Source: an uncultured Oscillospiraceae bacterium (lineage in GTDB: Bacteria > Bacillota > Clostridia > Oscillospirales > Oscillospiraceae). From it: 64,000 nucleotides of DNA. The notes beneath the pieces are model-generated. The model did no database searches. It saw only the letters and a list, made by a program, of their open reading frames with translations, and was not told the origin of the DNA. Each line of letters opens with the position of its first letter. Positions within the stretch are counted from its first letter, which is position 1. Made by a program: the position numbers and the translations under genes. Below are positions 42,652-51,158 of the stretch, in pieces. The DNA is taken from positions 222,595 through 286,594 of the forward strand of contig CAKTEQ010000004.1 in the NCBI GenBank assembly GCA_934552825.1, read 5' to 3'.

Positions 42652-44400
42652 ATGGAAGACAACAGATATACCTTTGAAAACAAGGAGTACAGAGATACTT
42701 ACCGCCACACGACGAGCCATATCCTCGCCCAGGCCATGAAGCGTCTTTACCCCGACACAAAGCTCGCCATCGGTCCCAGCATCGACGACGGCTTCTACTA
42801 CGATTTCGACACTGAAATGCCCATCACCGCCGAAGTGCTGGAAAAGCTTGAGGCCGAGATGCGCAAGATATGCAAGGAGAAGATACCCCTTGAGCGCTTC
42901 GAGCTGCCCCGGGACGAGGCCATCAAATTCATGGAGGCGCGGAATGAGCCCTACAAGGTAGAGCTCATCCAGGATCTCCCCGAGGACGCCGTCATCAGCT
43001 TCTACAAGCAGGGCGATTTCACAGACCTCTGCGCCGGTCCCCACCTGGACAACACCGGCAGAGTCAAGGGCAACGCCATCAAGCTCACCTCCTGCACCGG
43101 CGCTTACTGGCGCGGCGACTCCAGCCGCAAAATGCTCCAGCGCGTTTACGGCACTTGCTTCATGAAGAAGGACGACCTTGACGCGTACCTCGCCCGCATC
43201 GAAGAAGCAAAAAAGCGCGACCACAGAAAGCTCGGACGCGAACTGGGTCTGTTCGCCCTCCTGGACGAGGGTCCCGGCTTCCCCTTCTTCCTGCCCAAGG
43301 GCATGGTCCTGCGCAACACTCTGCTGGATTACTGGCGCTCCGTACACAAGAGATACGGCTATGTTGAGATAAGCACTCCCATTATCCTCAATCAGGACCT
43401 GTGGCACCGCAGCGGTCACTGGGAGCACTATAAGGACAATATGTACACCACCGTCATCGACGACATGGACTATGCTATAAAGCCCATGAACTGCCCCGGC
43501 GGCATGCTGGTATACAAGCTGGAGCCTCACTCCTACCGCGAGTTGCCATTGCGCATGGCTGAGCTCGGTCTCGTCCACCGCCATGAGCTCTCCGGCGCTC
43601 TCCACGGACTCTTCCGCGTACGCTGCTTCACTCAGGACGACGCGCATATCTTCATGACCTGGGATCAGATGGAGGACGAGATACAGAACGTTGTGCGTCT
43701 GTTTGATGAAGTATATTCCACCTTCGGTCTCACCTATCAGATAGAGGTCTCCACGATGCCCGAGGATCATATCGGCGACGAAAAGACTTGGGAGTTCGCA
43801 ACAGAGACGCTCAAAACAGCCATCGAGCACATGGGCAAGACATACGTCATCAACGAAGGCGACGGCGCTTTCTACGGCCCCAAGCTTGACTTCCATCTGG
43901 CTGACTCTCTGGGACGCACATGGCAGTGTGGCACCATCCAGCTGGATATGCAGATGCCCGAGCGCTTCGAGCTGGAATACACCGGTCCCGACGGCGAGAA
44001 GCACCGCCCCGTCATGATCCACAGAGTCGTCCTCGGCTCCATCGAGCGCTTTATCGGCATCATCACGGAGAACTACGCCGGCGCGTTCCCCCTTTGGCTG
44101 GCTCCTGTACAGATCAAGGTCATGCCTATCACCGACAGAACAAAGGAATATGCCCAGGAGATTGCCGACAAGCTGGACGCTCTCGGCTTCCGCGTGGAAA
44201 CAGACTTCAGAAGCGAGAAGATCGGCTATAAGATCCGCGAGGCCCAGATGCAGAAGATACCCTATATGCTGGTCCTTGGCGACAAGGAGGCCGAGGCAGG
44301 CACCGTGTCCGTCCGTACCCGCGAGGGCGGCGACGAGGGCGCCATGAACCTGGACGAATTCATCGGGAAAATCACGGTTCAGAGAGACACAAAGGCATAA
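42652..44400 (+). CDS. thrS: Threonyl-tRNA synthetase (no N-terminal TGS domain)
   Basis: A 582-residue class II synthetase. The second N-terminal editing domain is present (about 15-200: HTTSHILAQAMKRLYPDTK, FTDLCAGPHLDNTGRVK), followed by the catalytic core (about 205-475: HRSGHWEHYKDNMY, RHELSGALHGLFRVRCFTQDD, zinc ligands including CPGG) and the anticodon-binding domain (about 480-580). The usual 60-residue TGS domain is missing; the ATG at 42652 has AGGAGG 10 bases upstream, and upstream codons lie in the T-box terminator. Confidence 0.96.
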   Translation: MEDNRYTFENKEYRDTYRHTTSHILAQAMKRLYPDTKLAIGPSIDDGFYYDFDTEMPITAEVLEKLEAEMRKICKEKIPLERFELPRDEAIKFMEARNEPYKVELIQDLPEDAVISFYKQGDFTDLCAGPHLDNTGRVKGNAIKLTSCTGAYWRGDSSRKMLQRVYGTCFMKKDDLDAYLARIEEAKKRDHRKLGRELGLFALLDEGPGFPFFLPKGMVLRNTLLDYWRSVHKRYGYVEISTPIILNQDLWHRSGHWEHYKDNMYTTVIDDMDYAIKPMNCPGGMLVYKLEPHSYRELPLRMAELGLVHRHELSGALHGLFRVRCFTQDDAHIFMTWDQMEDEIQNVVRLFDEVYSTFGLTYQIEVSTMPEDHIGDEKTWEFATETLKTAIEHMGKTYVINEGDGAFYGPKLDFHLADSLGRTWQCGTIQLDMQMPERFELEYTGPDGEKHRPVMIHRVVLGSIERFIGIITENYAGAFPLWLAPVQIKVMPITDRTKEYAQEIADKLDALGFRVETDFRSEKIGYKIREAQMQKIPYMLVLGDKEAEAGTVSVRTREGGDEGAMNLDEFIGKITVQRDTKA

Positions 44401-44411
44401 CCCAGATATTC

Positions 44412-44449
44412 AAGGGGCAGAGTTTTCAAAAACTCTGCCCCTTTTTTAA
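44412..44449 (+). terminator. Terminator of thrS
   Basis: AAGGGGCAGAGTTTT (44412-44426) pairs with AAAACTCTGCCCCTT (44429-44443), followed by TTTT. Confidence 0.9.
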
Positions 44450-44457
44450 TTTTCTTC

Positions 44458-44486
44458 TTGACAAATTTCGCCCTATGGGTTAATAT
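44458..44486 (+). promoter_or_regulatory. Promoter of tRNA-Val
   Basis: TTGACA (44458-44463), a 17-base spacer and TAATAT (44481-44486), 20 bases before the tRNA. Confidence 0.8.
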
Positions 44487-44505
44487 AACACTCGCTGACT
44501 GGTTT

Positions 44506-44582
44506 GGACGATTAGCTCAGCTGGCTAGAGCATCCGCTTGACGTGCGGAGGGTCAGCGGTTCAAGTCCGTTATCGTCCACCA
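44506..44582 (+). tRNA. tRNA-Val (anticodon GAC)
   Basis: A cloverleaf with acceptor GGACGAT/ATCGTCC, D-arm TAGCTCAGCTGG, anticodon stem TCCGC/GCGGA with loop TTGACGT (GAC at 44540-44542), T-arm GGTTCAAGTCC and encoded CCA. Confidence 0.95.
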
Positions 44583-44583
44583 T

Positions 44584-44621
44584 AAAACGCCGTAACATTA
44601 AGTTGCGGCGTTTTGCTTTTT
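44584..44621 (+). terminator. Terminator of tRNA-Val
   Basis: AAAACGCCGTAAC (44584-44596) pairs with GTTGCGGCGTTTT (44602-44614), then TTTTT. It lies before the next gene's SD, so it may also attenuate read-through to the GNAT gene. Confidence 0.8.
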
Positions 44622-44635
44622 CGGAGGTAATTATT

Positions 44636-45124
44636 ATGACTATACGCAGAGCCAATATAAACGACTTGCCGGAAATATTCCGTGTATATGATAAGGCCCG
44701 CGCCTTCATGCGATCCTATGGCAACGAATTTCAGTGGACGGACGGCTATCCCTCGGAGGCTCTTCTCCTGAGTGATATCTCCCGGGGCGACCTCTATGTG
44801 GGCATCGGAGACTCGGGACACATAGTCTGTGTTTTTGCCTTTATTCTGGGCATTGACCCTACATATATCAACATATACAGCGGCGCCTGGAAAAACGACC
44901 GTCCTTACGGCACCATTCACCGTCTCGGCAGCGACGGCAGCGAGAAAAACGTGTTCGGGCAGTGTCTGGATTTCTGTTTTACCCTGGCGGACAGCATCCG
45001 CATCGACACTCACCGGGTTAACCTCCCCATGCAGGCGGCAGCGAAAAAGTTCGGCTTTGAGTACTGCGGCATAATCTATATTGAGGACGGCAGCGAGCGC
45101 CTCGCCTTCCAGAAGGACAAATAA
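44636..45124 (+). CDS. GNAT-family N-acetyltransferase
   Basis: A 162-residue acetyltransferase-fold protein. It starts MTIRRANINDLPEIFRVYDKAR; a D-x-H-x-x-N-xx-M-xx-xxKxGF pattern (DTHRVNLPMQAAAKKFGFEYCG) near residue 125 is the usual acetyl-CoA site. GGAGG precedes the ATG at 44636. The substrate cannot be inferred. It has no promoter of its own in clear view and may be read from the tRNA promoter. Confidence 0.85.
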   Translation: MTIRRANINDLPEIFRVYDKARAFMRSYGNEFQWTDGYPSEALLLSDISRGDLYVGIGDSGHIVCVFAFILGIDPTYINIYSGAWKNDRPYGTIHRLGSDGSEKNVFGQCLDFCFTLADSIRIDTHRVNLPMQAAAKKFGFEYCGIIYIEDGSERLAFQKDK

Positions 45125-45192
45125 TCAGCTTGCCCGGCGGCATCTTTCTGTGATACACTGTGAGTATAATTAAACTGCACGGAGGTATTAGG

Positions 45193-45831
45193 ATGAAAGT
45201 TCTCGCTATCAACGGCAGCCCCAGGAAAAACGGCAACACAAATGCAGTGCTTCAGCGCATGGGGGAGGAGATCCGCACGGCCGGACTGGATTTTGAAATA
45301 CTCCACGTCGGCAGCAAGAACATCCGCGGCTGCGTTGCCTGCGACGCCTGCATTTTCAGCGACGACCACAAGTGCATCATGGCGGATGAGGAATTCAAAG
45401 GCTGGGTTGGAAAAATTGAGGAGTGCGACGGTCTGATCCTCGCCTGCCCCACTTATTTTGCGAATATACCCGGCACCTTCAAGAGCTTCCTCGACAGAGT
45501 TTTCTGCGGGCACGGCTATCCCGCCCGGAATAAAGTCGGCGCGGCTGTTGTTGTCCTGCGCCGTGCCGGCGGCACCGCTGCGTATTCAGAACTTATGCAG
45601 TATCTCGTAACGGGCGACATGATAATCGCTCCCACCCGGAACTGGAATATAGTTCACGGCGCCATGAAGGAGGAGAGCCTTCTCGACAGAGAGGGACTTT
45701 CCGGCGCTATTGACACGGCGAAAGCTATGGCATGGCTGATAAAGGCTGTGGCGCCTGCCCTGCCGCAGCGGCCGGAAAGCTCAGTATGGAACGAAACCGT
45801 CACGAACTTCATCCGGGATGACCTGAAATAA
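45193..45831 (+). CDS. NADPH-dependent FMN reductase/flavodoxin-fold protein
   Basis: A 212-residue flavin protein. The FMN phosphate loop is NGSPRKNGNT (residues 6-15). Cysteines in GCVACDACIFSDDHKC form a CxxCxxC-like set typical of iron-sulfur flavoproteins that may bind a 4Fe-4S cluster. PTYFANIPGTFKSFLDR is the conserved flavin-stacking region. GGAGG lies before the ATG at 45193, and TTGCCC/TACACT (18-base spacer) may be its promoter. It is a likely reductase of flavins, quinones or nitro compounds. Confidence 0.88.
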   Translation: MKVLAINGSPRKNGNTNAVLQRMGEEIRTAGLDFEILHVGSKNIRGCVACDACIFSDDHKCIMADEEFKGWVGKIEECDGLILACPTYFANIPGTFKSFLDRVFCGHGYPARNKVGAAVVVLRRAGGTAAYSELMQYLVTGDMIIAPTRNWNIVHGAMKEESLLDREGLSGAIDTAKAMAWLIKAVAPALPQRPESSVWNETVTNFIRDDLK

Positions 45832-45879
45832 GCATAAAAAATTCCCCGTATCTTTCCAGATACGGGGAATTTTTTATGC
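45832..45879. terminator. Long bidirectional terminator
   Basis: A 22-bp perfect stem (45832-45853 with 45858-45879), loop TTCC and core ATTCCCCGTATCT. The hairpin reaches into the last codons of the convergent DUF1846 gene. Confidence 0.93.
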
Positions 45880-47361
45880 CTTGTGATAGAGCTTTTTCGT
45901 CTGATACTTAGGCTCGCATGTTACATTGATGCCCAGCTTTTTAAGGGTGCTGTTGTCCACCTGGCTGAGTATCACCGAGGAGTGCATCTCGCAGTCCTTG
46001 AGCTTCGGGAGCTGGTTCAGCGCGAGGCGCGCTGTGGGATTTGTCGCCGCGCTCACGGAGAGTGCCACAAGGACTTCATCTGTGTGCAGGCGGGGATTGT
46101 GGTTGCCAAGGAACTTGACCTTCAGCTCCTGAACCGGCTCGATGACCTCCGGCATGATGAGATACGTATCGTCATCGATACCCGCAAGCTTCTTCACCGC
46201 GTTCAGCAGAAGCGCCGCGCAGCAGCCCAGCAGATTGGATGTCTTGCCCGTAACTATCTCCCCGTCCGGCAGCTCTATCGCCGCAGCGGGAGCGTTCGTC
46301 TCCTCGGCGCGCTTTACCGCAGCGCCGACGACGGGTCTGTCCCCTTCGCTCAGCCCCGACTGCTGCATGAGAAGCTGCAGCTTATAAACCTCCTCGTCGG
46401 AGCCTTCACCCCGGCGGCGGTTGCAAAGCGCCGTGTAATAGCGGCGGATTATCTCATTGTTCGCGGCGGCGCTCACCGCGGCATCGTCTATGATGCAGTT
46501 GCCCGCCATATTAACGCCCATATCCGTCGGAGACTTGTAGGGACAGCAGCCCATTATCTGTTCCAGAGTCGCCTTGAGCACAGGGAATACTTCCACGTCC
46601 CGGTTGTAGTTTATCGCCGTCTTTCCATAGGCCTCAAGGTGGAATGGGTCTATCATATTCACGTCGTTCAGGTCCGCCGTCGCCGCCTCGTATGCCACGT
46701 TCACAGGGTGCTTGAGGGGAATATTCCAGATGGGGAAGGTCTCGAATTTGGCATATCCGGATTTGATGCCCCGCTTATTGTCGTGATACAGCTGGCTCAG
46801 GCAGGTCGCCATCTTGCCGCTGCCCGGTCCCGGCGCCGTGACCACCACGAGAGAGCGCGTCGTCTCGATATAGTCGTTTTTGCCCAGACCTTCCTCGCTG
46901 ACGATGTGGGGTATATTAGAGGGATATCCTTCGATTGGGTAATGTCTGTAAATCGGGATATTTAGCTTTTCTATCTTCTGACGGAACGCCTCCGCTGAGG
47001 TCTGCCCCTCATACTGGGTCAGCACGACGCTGCCCACATATAGCCCGAAACTTCTGAAGGCGTCGATGAGGCGGAGAACGTCCAGGTCATAGGTTATACC
47101 AAGGTCGCCCCGCTTCTTGTTCTTCTCGATATCCCCGGCGTTTATGCAGATGACCATCTCCGCCTGGTCCTTCAGTTCAGAGAGCATCCTCACTTTACTG
47201 TCCGGCTCGAACCCCGGCAGCACCCGGGACGCGTGATGGTCGTCAAAGAGCTTTCCGCCGAACTCCAGATACAGCTTTCCGCCGAACTCGGCGATGCGCT
47301 CTCTTATGAATTCCGACTGCATTTTCAGATATTTATCGTTGTCAAATCCCACTTTTCTCAT
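45874..47361 (-). CDS. DUF1846 family protein
   Basis: A 495-residue cytoplasmic protein matching DUF1846 over its full length, starting [20 protein letters not shown]. It contains a P-loop-like [19 protein letters not shown] about residue 175 and [20 protein letters not shown] later. Structures of the family show a Rossmann-like fold, but the reaction is unknown. It is a single gene between two terminators; a hairpin resembling an attenuator lies just upstream. Confidence 0.9.
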   Translation of the reverse strand: MRKVGFDNDKYLKMQSEFIRERIAEFGGKLYLEFGGKLFDDHHASRVLPGFEPDSKVRMLSELKDQAEMVICINAGDIEKNKKRGDLGITYDLDVLRLIDAFRSFGLYVGSVVLTQYEGQTSAEAFRQKIEKLNIPIYRHYPIEGYPSNIPHIVSEEGLGKNDYIETTRSLVVVTAPGPGSGKMATCLSQLYHDNKRGIKSGYAKFETFPIWNIPLKHPVNVAYEAATADLNDVNMIDPFHLEAYGKTAINYNRDVEVFPVLKATLEQIMGCCPYKSPTDMGVNMAGNCIIDDAAVSAAANNEIIRRYYTALCNRRRGEGSDEEVYKLQLLMQQSGLSEGDRPVVGAAVKRAEETNAPAAAIELPDGEIVTGKTSNLLGCCAALLLNAVKKLAGIDDDTYLIMPEVIEPVQELKVKFLGNHNPRLHTDEVLVALSVSAATNPTARLALNQLPKLKDCEMHSSVILSQVDNSTLKKLGINVTCEPKYQTKKLYHKA

Positions 47362-47394
47362 GCAAATTCTCCCTCATCCACTTATAAAAACAAA

Positions 47395-47430
47395 AAGGCG
47401 GAGGAGATTTCAAAAAATCTCATCCGCTTA
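47395..47430 (-). terminator. Terminator-like hairpin in the leader of DUF1846
   Basis: GCGGAGGAGATTT (47398-47410) pairs with AAATCTCATCCGC (47415-47427) with one mismatch. On the minus strand it is followed by CTTTTTGTTTTT. It is either a second stop for crotonase-gene transcripts or an attenuator of DUF1846. Confidence 0.55.
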
Positions 47431-47486
47431 TAAATTTTACCACAGGCCTCGACAAAGCACAACAAAATTATTAACATTTTTTGAAC

Positions 47487-47517
47487 AAAAAGAAGGCGGA
47501 GCAAAGCTCCGCCTTCT
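47487..47517 (-). terminator. Terminator of crotonase-like gene A
   Basis: AGAAGGCGGAGC (47491-47502) pairs with GCTCCGCCTTCT (47506-47517), followed on the minus strand by TTTTTG. Confidence 0.9.
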
Positions 47518-47532
47518 CTGTATGGAGAGAAA

Positions 47533-48543
47533 TTACTTGATTTCGATTTCTTCCTTGAACTCGCCGACGCGGGGACGGACGACCATGCCCTTCTTCTCCG
47601 CTGCCAGAACTGCTTCTGCCTCTGCGCAGGCGCCCTTCCAGAGCATGTTGTCGTGAGGAGACTGCTCTGTTGCGGAAACCCACATCTCTGTTGCGAAGCC
47701 GTGCTTGAGCTCCCAGGAAATATCCATCTTCCAGGGGGCGCGCAGGATCTGAGTTGTGATACGGCGTGTTACGCGTGTGCCGGAGAGCATGATGAGCTCT
47801 GCGATCTCCCATGCGCGGCTGTAAGCGCTCTCCAGGTCGGGCAGGATCTCGTTGACCATGCCGTACTCCAGAGCTTTACGGGCTGTGATGATCTGGCCTG
47901 TCAGCTCTGCATATGCAAATCTCTTGCGGCCCATGAGCTCACGCCATGCGATCTGGATGCCGTCGCCAGGAGCCATGTTGATTCTGAAGTGCATTTCTGT
48001 TGTCCATGCGTCCTCTGTGCACAGAGTCAGATCCTTGTGGAAGAACAGGTCGGAGTGGAAAGCAGCGCCGTGCCAGATGCCGATTGTGGGCTGCTCCAGA
48101 TCCCAATAGAAGCCTTCGATCTCATTTGTGCCATCATAGTACTGATGCTCATACATGGACCAGAAGTCGCCTACGCCCTTGCCGGGATCGTGGTCGAAGC
48201 CTGTGCCCTTGTTAGCCTCGTCGTCAGCGTCAGCGCTGCTGTCGCCGTAGATGCCTGCGAAGTAGTTCTTGCCGGAACCGCCTTCGATGATAACTTCGTT
48301 GTTGTGGTCCTGGCCTGCCCAAACGCAGAACTGCCAGATAGCTCTGTGAGGAAGTGTGCCCCACCACAGGGAGTCGCCGTTTGTATGCAGACGAGCTTCC
48401 AGGATGCCGTTCTCACGGCGGAGCATGTAAACGTCTTTCAGCTTCTCAGCATACTCTTCCAGCTCCATGAAAGGAACCAGACCGGGGACCATCTTCCACT
48501 TGTAAGCATCGGATTCTGTAAATACTGTCTTGCGTACTGCCAT
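47533..48543 (-). CDS. Crotonase-fold protein A (6-oxocamphor hydrolase/enoyl-CoA hydratase-like)
   Basis: A 336-residue protein. The crotonase core is visible as ENGILEARLHTNG near the N-terminus, the glycine-rich oxyanion region EVIIEGGSGKNYF, FHSDLFFHKDLTL, APGDGIQIAWRELMGRKRF and a C-terminal helix set (LTGQIITARKALEYGMVNEI). The RLHTNG start, FHSD region and PGDG motif resemble 6-oxocamphor hydrolase, which cleaves cyclic beta-diketones without CoA. A variable acidic insert (about 97-130) differs from paralogue B. AAGGAGG precedes the ATG. The substrate is unknown and CoA dependence is uncertain. Confidence 0.8.
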   Translation of the reverse strand: MAVRKTVFTESDAYKWKMVPGLVPFMELEEYAEKLKDVYMLRRENGILEARLHTNGDSLWWGTLPHRAIWQFCVWAGQDHNNEVIIEGGSGKNYFAGIYGDSSADADDEANKGTGFDHDPGKGVGDFWSMYEHQYYDGTNEIEGFYWDLEQPTIGIWHGAAFHSDLFFHKDLTLCTEDAWTTEMHFRINMAPGDGIQIAWRELMGRKRFAYAELTGQIITARKALEYGMVNEILPDLESAYSRAWEIAELIMLSGTRVTRRITTQILRAPWKMDISWELKHGFATEMWVSATEQSPHDNMLWKGACAEAEAVLAAEKKGMVVRPRVGEFKEEIEIK

Positions 48544-48637
48544 TGTTCATTTCCTCCTTAAAATTTTGAATGTCCGTTCGCCGGACCCTTTGAAACATTT
48601 CCTGCAAGCGTTTCCATTCGGTTCGCTTGACATGTTC

Positions 48638-48666
48638 ATTTTAACAAGTCATTTTGCAAAATGGAA
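48638..48666 (-). promoter_or_regulatory. Promoter of crotonase A with overlapping palindrome
   Basis: Minus-strand TTCCAT (48666-48661), a 17-base spacer and TAAAAT (48643-48638). A perfect 14-bp palindrome CATTTTGCAAAATG (48650-48663) fills the -35/spacer region, where a repressor would block polymerase. The remaining intergenic DNA (48544-48840) holds nothing else recognised. Confidence 0.5.
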
Positions 48667-48837
48667 CCATGTTTTGTGGGTTTTTCTATTCCATTTTGAT
48701 TCTGGTAGGCAAAAATACATTAAGAAATTCACGGATGTAAAAAATACCCCCTGTCGCAATAACCTCAAAATGAACTTTTCCGTTAGCTTCTGGCTATAAA
48801 TTTTTATAAATCAAGTTTACCTTCCCTCCTTCAGCTT

Positions 48838-48876
48838 ATGCAAAAACGCCGGCAGAAAACTTTTCTGCCGGCGTTC
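48838..48876 (-). terminator. Terminator of crotonase-like gene B
   Basis: AACGCCGGCAGAA (48845-48857) pairs with TTCTGCCGGCGTT (48863-48875). On the minus strand it is followed by TTTGCAT. Confidence 0.85.
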
Positions 48877-48891
48877 CGAAAGGAGAGTTTT

Positions 48892-49908
48892 TTACTTGAT
48901 CTCGAATTCTTCCCTGAACTCGCCGACGCGGGGACGGACGACCATGCCCTTCTTCTCCGCCGCGATGACTGCCTCTGCCTCTGCGCATGCGCCGTGCCAG
49001 TACTGGCTGTCGTGAGGAGAGTGCTCTGTGGAAGTGACCCACATCTCTGTCGCGAAGGAACCCTTCAGCTCCCAGGAGATGTCCTGCTTCCAGGGTGCGC
49101 GCAGGATCTGAGTTGTGATACGGCGTGTCACGCGGGTACCGGAGAGCATGATGAGCTCTGCGATCTCCCATGCGCGGCTGTAAGCTGCTTCCAGATCGGG
49201 CTGGATCTCGTTGATCATACCGTACTCCAGAGCCTTGCGGGCTGTGATTATCTGACCTGTCAGCTCTGCATAAGCAAATCTCTTGCGGCCCATGAGCTCA
49301 CGCCATGCGATCTGCACACCGTCGCCAGGAGCCATGTTGATTCTGAAGTGCATCTCTGTTGTCCATGCGTCCTCTGTAGCGAGAGTGATGTCCTTGTGCA
49401 GGTAGATGTCGGAATGGAAGGAACCGCCGTTCCAAATGCCGATTGTGGGCTGCTCGATATCCCAATAGAAGCCCTCGATCTCGTTTGTACCGTCGTAGTA
49501 CTGGTGCTCATAGAGCATCCAGGATGTAGCGTCTTCCTTCTGAACATCCTCGTAGGCGTCCTTCTTGTCGAAGTTCTCGTTGCCCTCAACGGCCTCTGTG
49601 TTCTCGCCGCAGTCGATGTCAGCGAAGAAGTTCTTGCCGGAACCGCCTTCGATGATGACTTCGTTGTTCATATCCTGACCTGCCCAAACGCAGAACTGCC
49701 AGATAGCCTTGTGAGGCAGCCAGCCCCATACCAGAGAACCGCCGTTTGTGTGCAGGCGTGCTTCCAGAATGCCATTCTCGCGGCGGAGCTGATAAACATC
49801 CTTCAGCTTCTCTGCGTACTCTTCAAGCTCCATGAAGGGTACGAGACCGGGTACCTGTTTCCACTTATAAGCGTCGGATTCTGTAAATACTGTCTTACGA
49901 ACTGCCAT
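48892..49908 (-). CDS. Crotonase-fold protein B (paralogue of A)
   Basis: A 338-residue protein, mostly identical to paralogue A outside the acidic insert (about 97-132, here rich in Glu/Asp/Lys). It shares ENGILEARLHTNG, FHSDIYLHKDITL, MAPGDGVQIAWRELMGRK and the C-terminal GMVVRPRVGEF. The ATG at 49908 has AGGAG about 9 bases upstream; a longer open frame to 50040 is unsupported. It has its own terminator, and the LysR gene lies upstream on the same strand. It is probably the parent or partner of A by tandem duplication. Confidence 0.8.
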   Translation of the reverse strand: MAVRKTVFTESDAYKWKQVPGLVPFMELEEYAEKLKDVYQLRRENGILEARLHTNGGSLVWGWLPHKAIWQFCVWAGQDMNNEVIIEGGSGKNFFADIDCGENTEAVEGNENFDKKDAYEDVQKEDATSWMLYEHQYYDGTNEIEGFYWDIEQPTIGIWNGGSFHSDIYLHKDITLATEDAWTTEMHFRINMAPGDGVQIAWRELMGRKRFAYAELTGQIITARKALEYGMINEIQPDLEAAYSRAWEIAELIMLSGTRVTRRITTQILRAPWKQDISWELKGSFATEMWVTSTEHSPHDSQYWHGACAEAEAVIAAEKKGMVVRPRVGEFREEFEIK

Positions 49909-50041
49909 TTCCATTATCTCCTTTTCAGTCGTTTGCGCGGTCTGAGCCGCTTTTATGCTACAATGATACCACTTTTTACCTCTCTGTCCCCTCAAGTTTT
50001 CATAGCTGTAACATTCCAAAACACATGGTGGTATAGACAAA

Positions 50042-50081
50042 AATGTCCCCGGTCAGTTCAAAATCTGACCGGGGACATTAA
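50042..50081 (-). terminator. Terminator of the LysR gene
   Basis: AATGTCCCCGGTCAG (50042-50056) pairs perfectly with CTGACCGGGGACATT (50065-50079), with a T-rich flank on the minus strand. Confidence 0.9.
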
Positions 50082-50084
50082 ATT

Positions 50085-50984
50085 TCAGCCTTCGGCGGGC
50101 GGGAAATACTTGAGGGTATTCTCCACAAAAGCGTTTATTGTGGGTTTGTCGTTGCCCCGCTTGAAGAACAGGACAGTGTTCATTTCCGTGTCCATGTCCT
50201 CGATCTCCAAAAAGCGCACCCTCCGGGGGCTTATCATTCCGCCGTCTCCCTCAATAAAGCTGATGCCTCTGTTTATCTCCACCTGGAAAAAGGCATCCGT
50301 ATCGTTGCGGCTGTCCACCTCCACGCAGTCAAAGCCGCCCTCGTTCATAATTCTTTCCAGAAACCCCGCCGTGGTAAAATGCTCACTCTTTATGGCGAAA
50401 AGGCGCTCACCCTTGAGTTCGTCCATCTTGACGCTTTTCTTATCAGCCAGGGGATGCTTCTCGGACACGACAAGACGCAGCCTGCTCTTATAGAGCACCC
50501 GGAACTCATAAAGGCGCTCGTCAATATCCCTGCCCAGCAGCACAGAGCGCACGATGCCGATGTCCGCAAGATCCTTCTCAACAGCGTCGAAAACGTCCTC
50601 AAAGCTACCGCTCTTTACACAGAATTCAATGTCCGGAAACTTTTCCGGGAAATCTCGCAGCATAAGGGAAAATCGGTCATCCACCAGCTTCTCGCAGGAG
50701 ACATTCAGATCTCCCTCAGCGCCGGAATCTATCTGGCGCAGGTGGCGTACTATCTCATCCACCTCACCAAGCATTTTCGTGCCCACCTCATAGAGGTATT
50801 TCCCCTGTGGCGTGAGCTTGATATGCCCGTTCTGGCGGTTCATCAGTTTCGTCCCCAGCTCGTCCTCCAGCGATGAAATATATTTACTCAGCGTCGGCTG
50901 AGTAACGTAAAACGCGTCCGCAGCCTTTGTTATGCTCTTGAAGTTGGCAGCGGCAATGAAACAGCGCAGCTTTTCCAGATCCAT
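50085..50984 (-). CDS. LysR-family transcriptional regulator
   Basis: A 299-residue regulator. The N-terminal winged helix (about 1-60) contains SITKAADAFYVTQPTLSKYISSLEDELG; the co-inducer domain (about 90-295) is of periplasmic-binding type. The ATG at 50984 follows GGGAGTG; an ATG five codons upstream is possible. It precedes the crotonase genes on the same strand, so they are the obvious targets, but it has its own terminator and the regulation is only inferred. Confidence 0.92.
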   Translation of the reverse strand: MDLEKLRCFIAAANFKSITKAADAFYVTQPTLSKYISSLEDELGTKLMNRQNGHIKLTPQGKYLYEVGTKMLGEVDEIVRHLRQIDSGAEGDLNVSCEKLVDDRFSLMLRDFPEKFPDIEFCVKSGSFEDVFDAVEKDLADIGIVRSVLLGRDIDERLYEFRVLYKSRLRLVVSEKHPLADKKSVKMDELKGERLFAIKSEHFTTAGFLERIMNEGGFDCVEVDSRNDTDAFFQVEINRGISFIEGDGGMISPRRVRFLEIEDMDTEMNTVLFFKRGNDKPTINAFVENTLKYFPPAEG

Positions 50985-51093
50985 TCCCAGCACTCCCATT
51001 CCAATTTTTCTTATATTCTAACATACATATTCCAATTTGCAAAGTATTTTATCGCCGATCACCGAAGTAATCTCCGCCTATGCATCCCAAATC

Positions 51094-51122
51094 TTTACAG
51101 CAAAACTCCAATGATATATAAT
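51094..51122 (+). promoter_or_regulatory. Promoter of the zinc/manganese uptake operon
   Basis: TTTACA (51094-51099), a 17-base spacer and perfect TATAAT (51117-51122). The downstream AT-rich stretch may hold a metalloregulator site, but no clear Zur or MntR palindrome was seen. Confidence 0.8.
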
Positions 51123-51158
51123 ATTATTTAAATTATTACGCATTTTGGAGGTATCACC

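Noticed and set aside
42523..44022. Open frame of 499 codons antisense to thrS
   Set aside because: It mirrors the codon pattern of thrS, has no ribosome site and has low-complexity composition; ThrS motifs on the plus strand are unambiguous.
48838..50493. Open frame of 551 codons antisense to crotonase B and LysR
   Set aside because: It spans two real genes and a terminator on the opposite strand, with Cys/Val-rich shadow composition.
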